NCBI GenBank assembly: GCA_964530165.1 | Contig: CAZGYE010000141.1 | Location: forward strand, 1-13,663 | DNA from: CAZGYE01 sp964530165 | GTDB lineage: Bacteria; Planctomycetota; Planctomycetia; Planctomycetales; Planctomycetaceae | Length of the DNA: 13,663 bases | Direction: 5' to 3' | Shown: positions 1 to 8,058 of the stretch, in pieces | Numbering within the stretch: the stretch's first letter is position 1 | Layout: each line of letters starts with the position of its first letter | Translations under genes and position numbers: made by a program | Notes under the pieces: model-generated | What the model was told of the DNA's origin: nothing | Seen by the model: only the letters and a program-made list of their open reading frames with translations | The model's database searches: none

Positions 1-8
1 TCTCAGTC

Positions 9-212
9 CCGGAGGGACGTGAAATGGTAGCCCAGAGCGTGAGCCCTGGGGGTCGCGATCGAGTCCATTCGCCCCGAGCCCCAGCGGGGCGATAGAGCGC
101 TGCTGCGACGAACAGTCCAACACGTTCTGTCGCCCCGCTGGGGCTACACCGGTGGGTGCCCCACAGACCCAGGGCTCGTGCTCTGGGCTACATCCTTCCG
201 CCCCTACCGGGG
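9..212. repeat. Nested mosaic inverted repeat, gene-free
   Basis: Three pairs of arms are nested around a centre near 110. The innermost pair is 77-99 against 123-145: 16 nt match perfectly (AGCCCCAGCGGGGCGA and its complement) and 21 of 23 match overall. The middle pair is 27-50 against 168-191, with 22 of 24 matching, built on GTAGCCCAGAGC and GAGCCCTGGG. The outer pair, about 9-26 against 191-210, is weaker and needs small gaps (CCCGGAGGGACG type against CCCGGTAGGGGCG type). The block could form a large cruciform, or it could be two copies of one mosaic unit in opposite orientation. From memory, similar GC-rich units are scattered between genes in planctomycete genomes; copy number was not checked. 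Open frames across it only translate the repeats, so I call no gene here. Confidence 0.75.
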
Positions 213-303
213 CTTTTCAAACACGCTCTGAGAGAGGTTTGGAGTGGCCTTCGGCCAGGCTCACTTGTACTTTTTCCTTTTTCCTTTTACTTTTCTCCTT
301 GTT

Positions 304-351
304 CCCTTTGTGCCTCTGTCCCTTTGTGCCTCTGTCCCTTTGTGCCTTTTC
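304..351. repeat. 16-nt tandem repeat in pyrimidine-rich leader
   Basis: Two exact copies of CCCTTTGTGCCTCTGT (304-319, 320-335) are followed by a diverged third copy (336-351). They sit at the end of a C/T-rich tract running from about 265 to 358, directly before the glycosyltransferase start codon. Read on the minus strand the unit encodes a low-complexity HKGTEAQR-like peptide, a kind of sequence I recall as spurious proteins in many environmental genomes. The tract leaves no purine-rich ribosome binding site before 359. Confidence 0.85.
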
Positions 352-1440
352 CTCTACAATGGCCGATGCCCAAGTTAACGTGCTCCTGTTTGCCGGCCGG
401 TTCGAGGTGCGAGGCAGTTCTGCGTACACGTTGCGGCTGGCCGAACACTTGGGCGCTCACAACATCGCGGCCCGCGTCATCTGCCCCGACGCTCGACTCG
501 TCGAAGCAGGCAGACGCGCCGAACTTCCCATCACCGAGTACCGCCAGCTCGGCATCCCCGTGTTGGGCCGCGTCGTCATGGAACTGATGCGGCGCGATCT
601 GTCTCGTGACGTCCCCGACCTGATTCACATCCAGTCGCGAAGCGTTCTTTCGCAGGGAGACTGGTTGGCCCGCCAGATGCGACGCCCCTATGTGCTGACG
701 GTCCACGATTATCTCGGACCCCGTGAACGTCTGCGCTTCGATCGGGTGCGAGGCCGGCGAATCATTGCCGTCAGTCAATCGGTGAAGTCCGAGCTGCTCA
801 GCCGCGCCAAGCTGTCCGACGAGATGGTGCAGGTGATCCATAGCGGCGTCGCTCTGGCGGTCGAAACCGAAGCGCTGCCGGTCCTCGATCCGGGACACGT
901 ACCGGTCGTGGGCGCCGCCGGTCCGTTGGAGGCCGTCAAGGGATTTCCCTTTTTTCTCGGGGCGGCCCAGAAAGTTCTCTCCCGCCGTGGAAATGTCGAA
1001 TTCCTCGTCGCCGGTGCCGGGCCGGAAGAAGGGAATCTGCGTCGTCTCGTCCGCGATCTCGCAATTACCGAGCACGTCACTTTCGTCCCGAACCTGCTCG
1101 ACTTTTCCACGTCGCTGGCGGTGATGGACGTTTATTGTTTGCCGTCGCTGCGGCAAGGGTTGGGCACGATCATGCTGGAAGCGATGGCGATGGCCAAGCC
1201 GGTCATTGCGACCGGTGTGGGTGGCGTCTACAGTGTCGTCCACGACGGCCAAACGGGGCTGGTCGTTCCGCCCTCGGACAGCCAGCAATTGGCGGAGAAG
1301 ATATTGGAGCTGCTGGACGATCCCGTTCGCGCCCGGGCCATCGGCGAAGCGGGCCGCTGCATGGTCCGACAGGAGTTCGGGATCGAGAAGATGGTCGACA
1401 AAACGGCCCGGCTCTACCGCGAGGTCCTTGCGGAGTTCTT

Positions 1441-2746
<1,306 letters not shown>

Positions 2747-2748
<2 letters not shown>

Positions 2749-3154
2749 ATTCCCTCCCGCGATACGTGGCGAACGATCTCGGAGTTTCCCACATCGAAAC
2801 CTCCACCACGGGGAAGCCGAGGGAATGAGCCTTCTCGTAAACCAGTTTCGCGATGTTCTCGGCCGTGGGATTCTCCGGGATCACGGTGACCGGTTCGTTC
2901 AACTCGCCCAGCAGCGGCAGCACGGGGTCGTTCTCGCTGAGGATCATGCGGTGGTCGAGCTCTTTGTCGATCCAGATGCGCAGCGACTTCTTGATCTCCG
3001 AAAAATCGACCAGCATTCCCGTCGTGTCGAGATCGACGCCTTCCATGACGATCACGGCCCGGCCGTTGTGACCGTGCAGGTATCGGCACTTCCCGCTGTA
3101 GTTGAGCAAGCGGTGTCCGTAGCAGAATTCAATTTCCTGGGTCACACGGAACAT
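2747..3154 (-). CDS. queD: QueD / 6-pyruvoyltetrahydropterin synthase family
   Basis: This 135-residue protein matches the QueD/PTPS family in length and active-site residues. QueD makes 6-carboxy-5,6,7,8-tetrahydropterin from dihydroneopterin triphosphate in the cytoplasm, an early step to 7-deazaguanines such as queuosine. The zinc-binding histidines are H14 (in CYGHRL) and H27 and H29 (in LHGHN). The likely catalytic cysteine is C23 in KCRYLHGHN, the Asp-His pair is D67-H68 in ELDHRMI, the NPTAENIAKL segment is present, and the pterin-anchoring Glu is E123 in SMWETP. The start at 3154 is preceded by AGGA about 10 nt upstream and places the first strand normally; the frame stays open further upstream without family similarity. 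The gene is alone, with no queC or queE beside it, so a biopterin-like PTPS role cannot be fully excluded. It converges on cinA and diverges from the HzsA-like gene. Confidence 0.88.
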
Positions 3155-3192
3155 GGCTGAGAGTTCCTGCTTGAGGGGCGGAACGTTGTTTC

Positions 3193-3198
3193 TTGACA
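3193..3198 (+). promoter_or_regulatory. Possible -35 hexamer before the first HzsA-like gene
   Basis: A perfect TTGACA lies in the 98-nt space between divergent queD and the HzsA-like gene. No good -10 sits 16-18 nt downstream; the best candidate, TAGACT at 3221-3226, is 22 nt away. The element is weak support for a sigma70 promoter. Confidence 0.25.
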
Positions 3199-3252
3199 GT
3201 TTCCAAGATACACTTTTTTCTAGACTTCTCCATTCAAAGGAGCGACGAGCCG

Positions 3253-6200
3253 ATGAAAAATCGATCACCATTACAGTGCTTACCCAAAGCAACGTGGTTC
3301 ATCATCATCTGTGGGTCGCTCCATTGGGTCTTGGCCATGATGCCGGCTGCTGCAGACGGGGAATTCCCCGGTACGGCCCCGCCCGACTGGCGCACTGCGG
3401 CCAGTTCTATCCTGAGCGATGTCCGGGCGGTGACGCCGACGGCAGGCCCGTGGTTCGTCGTCGGACCGTTCAGCCGTGAAGATTTTGCCGTTCCCTTCCC
3501 GCCCGAGACCAACAGAGCCTACCCGACAAAGCAGCGCGCTTATCGGAGCACAAGCGGCAAGCAGTTGCGCTGGCGACAGGTGGAAATCCCGGTGGGGAAG
3601 GACTTCAACCTGCGGGCCTTGTGCCCGGACCATGCGGGGGACGGGACCTTTTATCTTTTCCGCACTCTGCGGGCCGAGCGGGACTGTGTACACGCGGTTG
3701 CCATGCGCGGCACGAGCGGTCTGGCGGTTTGGGTGAACGGCAGGCAATTGGAAGACCGCGGTCCCGGTGACGGCTGGCTCGGCGGCGGCTGGGAGCCTAA
3801 AGAGGCGTTACTGCTGCCGCTTGCCAAAGGCGACAACCGGCTGTTGGTCAAAGTCGACGGTCTTCACAAGAACGGGTCTTGGGGTTTCCAGTACGACAAA
3901 CCAGAGCCGACAGCGCTTCGTTACACGCTGTCCAAAACGCTCACGCGCACCTACCCAGGGGCAATGGCCGAGCTTGACTGGCTGCGCCGCGACGCGCTGG
4001 ATCTGCTGAAACTCTGGCCTCGTGGGCGTCGAGACGCCGATTTGAACCAACGCTTACTGCGGGCCACCGCCGGTGCATTGCAGCGCGGCCAAGCATGGCT
4101 GGCATTTCTGCGCGCCGCTCAAGTTCCTGAGCGGGAGCTTGAGAAGCCGAGCCGAGCGTTGCGTCAGAGGAAAGGTTTACTCGAAGCGACCGGGCGGCTG
4201 GTGGAGAACTATTTCCAGGCCAATGCCGCCTGCCGCCGGCTGGAGAATCTGCCGCAAGCCCAAGTGATTCAGAACTGGCTGGAGCTGGACGAGCTGTCGG
4301 TCCTTTCGCCGATGGACAAGACGGTGCGGGCTTCGGTCGCCGCGGCCCTCGAGCGAGGCGAGCGGCTCTTGGATGACTACGGATCCCGGCTGACGGCGAC
4401 CGGCGACGCCCAACAGCGGCGTCGACGATTCGGCGACTTGCGGACCCGGCTGGGCTCGTTCTTCCAGAACCAGAAGACGGACCCCGCCGCCTGGCGCCAA
4501 CTGTACGTGGACGCCCACCAAGCGGTGCGCGAGCTTGTGTTCCAGAACCCCCTGCTGTCGTTTGCAGACCTGGTGTTCTACAAGCGGTATTCACCCCGCA
4601 CGATGAACATTCACCGCCATCAGTTTCCGTCCGCGCGGTACATGGACTCGCCTGCACAGCCGGGCGGCGGCCTGTTTGTGCTGTCCGGACTTCGGCCCGA
4701 CGGGAAGCTGAAACCGCTGTTGCGCGGACGGCTGGGCAAAGGGATCGTCCGCGGTCACGACCTCTCTTACGACGCCAAACGGGTCGTGTTTGGCTTTTGG
4801 AACGCCGAGATCAAACGTCCCAGCCCGAAACGGCGCTTCGAGTACGACTGCTACGTCACCGAAGACCATTCGAATCTCTACGAGCTGGATCTGAAGTCGG
4901 GGAAAATTCGACAGCTCACCGACGAGCCCTGGCACGACATCGATCCGTGCTATCTGCCCAACGGACGCATTGCGTTCGCTTCCGAGCGCTGTGGCCACAA
5001 CGCGCAGTGCGATCCCAATCCGTGGTCGGAGCCGATGGTCAATCTCTACACAATGGATGCCGGCGGCGGCGACGTGTGGCGGCTCACCAGCCACAAAGAC
5101 AGCGACAACTTCCCACGGGTGCTCAACGACGGCCGCGTCTTCTACACCCGCTGGGAATACCATGAGCGCGGCGGTCTTCTGCACACCCAGACGTTGTGGG
5201 TCAGCCGGCCGGATGGAACCCAGGAAGACGCTCTGTTCAAACAGCACATGGATTATCCCTACAGCCTCGAGGAAGCGCGGGCCATACCTGGCGGCACGCA
5301 GGTCGTCGCCGTCGCCACCGGACACCACACCAACGCGGCCGGTCCCATCGTGCGCATCGAATTGGACCGTGGCATCAGCGAGCCGGCGGCCATGGAAATC
5401 GTCACACCGGGATTCTCCGTGTTCGAGGGAGGGTTGGAGGGGGCTGCCGTTCCCGAAGGCGGAGTCGGCGGGTACGGCTACTACAGCACCCCGTGGCCGC
5501 TCTCAGCGAAGTATTTTCTCGTCTCCTACAATCCCGGTCAAGACACCGCCACCGACAAGACCACCAAAGAAAGCATCCCCTGGGGACACTATCTCTCGAA
5601 GGGTTCTGCCGCGGACATGACCCGCGCCGCCGGATACGGGCTGTACGTGATCGACGTTTACGGCAACCGGGAGCTGATCTACCGCGACCCGGACATCTCC
5701 TGTTTCAGCCCGATCCCCCTTCAGCCGCGTGCGGTTCCGCCCATATTGCCGGACGCGACCGACCCCGGTCAGAACCACGCGACGCTGGTTGTCACCAACG
5801 TCCACCAAGGTTTGGGTGTGCCTGAAGGTACGGTGAAGTATATCCGCATCAGCGAGGCCATGCCGTGGCCCTACACGAAGCAAGGTGCCAGTCGCTACCC
5901 ACGGGAGTTTGACTACACGATGAAACGAACCATCGGCATCGTGCCGGTGGAGTCGGACGGCTCGGCCCATTTCACGGTCCCGGCCCACGTGGGGCTTTAC
6001 TTCCAAGCGCTGGACGAGAACTTCATCGAAGTGCGGCGTATGCGCAGCCTGCTGAGTTTTCAGCCGGGCGAGCAGCGGGCCTGCACCGGCTGTCACGAAA
6101 CGCGATCGGACGCCCCACCCGCGACCGATCTGCTGGCCATTCGACGCTCTCCTTCGCAGCCCGAACCGCCCGCATGGGGCAGCCATCGTCCGATCAGCTT

Positions 6201-6906
6201 CTTACGTGACGTCCAGCCGGTGCTGGATAAGCATTGCGTTTCCTGTCACAGCGGCCTGAAGCCGGACGGCAACGTGGACCTCACCCCGGGACTGACCGGT
6301 CCCGCCCGCGATCGCGCCCACTCGGTGAGCTTCGACGCCCTGAGCAAATATGTGCCCCGCTCTCACGTCCCGTTCAAGCCCGAAAAGGACAAGTTGAACT
6401 TCGACGTCAGCCAGCCCTACCAATTCGGATCCGCAAAGAGCAAGCTCGTCAGCCTGCTGAAAGAGGGCCACGAGGACGTCAAGCTGGACCGGGGCGAATG
6501 GCTGACGCTGTTGACGTGGATCGACGCGGGCGGCCTGTACCTGGGATCGTTCGTCAGCGTTCACGACTGGGGACGCTGGGGCTATCGGCCTCAGCCGGCC
6601 GACATGCAGGCCGTCCGCGCCATTCAGAACCGTCGCTGCAAGTCGTGCCACTCCGCCGACAATCTGGCCCGGCCCGGCTGGATCGATCCCCGAGAAGCGC
6701 AGGCGAGCTTGTATTTGCTCGCGCCCCTGGCCAAGAAAGCCGGTGGCAGAGGGCTGTGTCAGCCCACCGTCTTGGGGGACCGCTCCGACCCGGATTACCG
6801 GGCACTGTTGAAAGAAACCCGAAAGATCTGGGACCACATGCGCCGCGATCCCACACCCGGCATGAAAGAGCTGATCGCCGCCGGGCATGCCAAGGCCGCC
6901 CGGTGA
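3253..6906 (+). CDS. Secreted HzsA-related multiheme protein (three CXXCH)
   Basis: A 1217-residue exported protein related to the hydrazine synthase alpha subunit family found widely in planctomycetes; its reaction is unknown. A signal peptide covers about 1-36 (core WFIIICGSLHWVL, likely cut after AAA). A beta-sandwich, possibly sugar-binding domain follows at about 60-225 (PWFVVGPF, AVWVNGRQL, LLVKVDG). Next is a helical linker (about 235-480), then a TolB/PD40-like propeller (about 490-810) with SYDAKRVVFGFWN at 505, YLPNGRIAFASER at 567 and DGRVFYTRWEY at 626, and a middle domain with ELIYRD and VPVESDGSAHFTVPA. The C-terminal heme domain has CTGCH (C944, C947, H948), CVSCH (C995, C998, H999) and CKSCH (C1129, C1132, H1133). 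ATG 3253 is chosen because AAAGGAG (3236-3242) precedes it and the signal peptide begins there. The next gene downstream is a paralogue. Confidence 0.88.
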   Translation: MKNRSPLQCLPKATWFIIICGSLHWVLAMMPAAADGEFPGTAPPDWRTAASSILSDVRAVTPTAGPWFVVGPFSREDFAVPFPPETNRAYPTKQRAYRSTSGKQLRWRQVEIPVGKDFNLRALCPDHAGDGTFYLFRTLRAERDCVHAVAMRGTSGLAVWVNGRQLEDRGPGDGWLGGGWEPKEALLLPLAKGDNRLLVKVDGLHKNGSWGFQYDKPEPTALRYTLSKTLTRTYPGAMAELDWLRRDALDLLKLWPRGRRDADLNQRLLRATAGALQRGQAWLAFLRAAQVPERELEKPSRALRQRKGLLEATGRLVENYFQANAACRRLENLPQAQVIQNWLELDELSVLSPMDKTVRASVAAALERGERLLDDYGSRLTATGDAQQRRRRFGDLRTRLGSFFQNQKTDPAAWRQLYVDAHQAVRELVFQNPLLSFADLVFYKRYSPRTMNIHRHQFPSARYMDSPAQPGGGLFVLSGLRPDGKLKPLLRGRLGKGIVRGHDLSYDAKRVVFGFWNAEIKRPSPKRRFEYDCYVTEDHSNLYELDLKSGKIRQLTDEPWHDIDPCYLPNGRIAFASERCGHNAQCDPNPWSEPMVNLYTMDAGGGDVWRLTSHKDSDNFPRVLNDGRVFYTRWEYHERGGLLHTQTLWVSRPDGTQEDALFKQHMDYPYSLEEARAIPGGTQVVAVATGHHTNAAGPIVRIELDRGISEPAAMEIVTPGFSVFEGGLEGAAVPEGGVGGYGYYSTPWPLSAKYFLVSYNPGQDTATDKTTKESIPWGHYLSKGSAADMTRAAGYGLYVIDVYGNRELIYRDPDISCFSPIPLQPRAVPPILPDATDPGQNHATLVVTNVHQGLGVPEGTVKYIRISEAMPWPYTKQGASRYPREFDYTMKRTIGIVPVESDGSAHFTVPAHVGLYFQALDENFIEVRRMRSLLSFQPGEQRACTGCHETRSDAPPATDLLAIRRSPSQPEPPAWGSHRPISFLRDVQPVLDKHCVSCHSGLKPDGNVDLTPGLTGPARDRAHSVSFDALSKYVPRSHVPFKPEKDKLNFDVSQPYQFGSAKSKLVSLLKEGHEDVKLDRGEWLTLLTWIDAGGLYLGSFVSVHDWGRWGYRPQPADMQAVRAIQNRRCKSCHSADNLARPGWIDPREAQASLYLLAPLAKKAGGRGLCQPTVLGDRSDPDYRALLKETRKIWDHMRRDPTPGMKELIAAGHAKAAR

Positions 6907-7188
6907 TGGTTTCTGGTCGCCCTCTTCTTACTCGAACTGTTCGCGTAAAACGGGCATGGAAGCAACAGTGGTCATGATAGGATCACCGGCAACTGGATGC
7001 CAGCGTCCGCGCACGCCCCGTTCTGTGGTTGCGTCTGGCATCGATTGCCGTTCGTCTTTCTTTTCAATGCTCGGCCAATGTACTATGATCACGTGTAACG
7101 TTGCTTGCCCCGCTTGCCGATTGGTATGGCAGGAGCAATGTCGGCGGGCCGCAACAGCAAGCCAGAGCAACGACAACGGAGGAGCAAG
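6907..7188. other. Intergenic space between the HzsA-like paralogues
   Basis: 282 nt with no convincing gene, no strong terminator hairpin after the first paralogue and no confident promoter. An AT-richer patch at about 7055-7090, with TACTAT at 7081-7086, could hold a promoter for the second paralogue, but no well-spaced -35 is seen. Whether the two genes are co-transcribed is open. Confidence 0.4.
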
Positions 7189-8058
7189 ATGAGAACCGCA
7201 GTCTACACGCTTGTGTTTGCGTTGCTTGTGTTGTCGAGTGTTCCAGCCTGGGCGGAGCCGTTCAGCCAAGCGCCCGAGGGGTACACCGTGGTTGCCGAGG
7301 ATGACTGCGGCAACTTCGAGGCCATGCCCCACGTGATTCGGGGCAAAGAGTATGTCTTTCCGGCCAGCATGGTCGAATCGTCCCTCGAGTACCGCGACAT
7401 CGTCTTTGACAACGATTTCTGTCTGCTGCGCTACAAGAATCTGAACCCCAAGGCGTCCTACAAAGTGGACGTCGTGTACGTGACCCAGGCGGGGGGCGTC
7501 CGCGTGCAGCGGTTGGAAGCCAATGGCCGTGTGGTCCACGGCGACATGCCGCTTCCGGTCGCCAAGCCGGGACGATTTCTGTTCGACATTCCCAAAGAGG
7601 CCTACGCAAGCGGCAAGCAACTGGAGTTGAAATTCATCAACGCAAAAGGTGCCAACGCGGTGATCTCGTACGTACGCATGTGGTGCACGGATCCCACGCC
7701 GATGGCCGATCCGACCCGGCTGTGGGCGCCCACCGGCCCGATCGAAAAGGACTGGGCCCGCCAGGACCACCTGCGCGGCAAGCCGCGATTCGAAGAGTGG
7801 CAGGACCCGGCCAAAGAAATCGCTGAGAACGTCGTGCCCTGCATCGACGAATTGCTCGACCGGGGTGGGCGGATTCTAGCCGACCTCTGCGGCTGGATGC
7901 AGGCGACATCGAGGCCGGCGCGGCTAAGCTGGCGAAAGTCGCCGCGGCACGCGACGGATTGCTTGCGGAGAAAAGCCTGGACCCACAGGCATGGCTGCGG
8001 GTCTATCGGAATGCCCATTGGGTGGTGCGCCGCCTGGCGTTTAAGAACCCGCTGCTGA
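7189..8058 (+). CDS. HzsA-related protein, N-terminal part (frameshifted gene)
   Basis: This frame gives the 5' part of a second HzsA-related gene. It starts at ATG 7189 behind GGAGGAG (7178-7184). A clear signal peptide (about 1-22: MRTAVYTLVFALLVLSSVPA, cut after AWA) leads into a beta-rich domain to about residue 170 (YRDIVFDNDFCLLRYKNLNP, SYKVDVVYV, GRFLFDIP), unlike the N-terminus of the upstream paralogue and possibly a binding module. A linker follows, ending CIDELLDRGGRILADL. Beyond about 7890 this frame loses sense (Arg- and Cys-rich) and ends at 8058, while the next frame continues with a family-like sequence. I read this as one gene of about 936 residues (7189-9998) broken by a single-base deletion or a sequencing error. 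If real, this product is a secreted fragment without propeller or heme sites. Confidence 0.75.
   Translation: MRTAVYTLVFALLVLSSVPAWAEPFSQAPEGYTVVAEDDCGNFEAMPHVIRGKEYVFPASMVESSLEYRDIVFDNDFCLLRYKNLNPKASYKVDVVYVTQAGGVRVQRLEANGRVVHGDMPLPVAKPGRFLFDIPKEAYASGKQLELKFINAKGANAVISYVRMWCTDPTPMADPTRLWAPTGPIEKDWARQDHLRGKPRFEEWQDPAKEIAENVVPCIDELLDRGGRILADLCGWMQATSRPARLSWRKSPRHATDCLRRKAWTHRHGCGSIGMPIGWCAAWRLRTRC

Noticed and set aside
304..351. CRISPR array
   Set aside because: The copies are directly adjacent with no spacers and the unit is only 16 nt; the same holds for the 7-nt array at 2694.
152..358. Upstream extension of the glycosyltransferase frame
   Set aside because: It translates the inverted repeats and the pyrimidine tract into low-complexity Phe/Leu/Cys-rich sequence, and the family fold starts only after 359.
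287..1288. Long minus-strand open frame opposite the glycosyltransferase
   Set aside because: Its composition is His/Gln/Arg-rich with no family likeness, it ends in the 16-mer repeat peptide, and the opposite strand has clear GT motifs.
1135..1440. Extended start for cinA
   Set aside because: The extra 102 residues are a shadow of the glycosyltransferase; MHAEIIAIGTEL at 1441 is the normal family start with a good ribosome binding site.
7880..7905. Programmed ribosomal frameshift
   Set aside because: There is no slippery heptamer or clear downstream stimulatory structure, so an indel or a sequence error is simpler.
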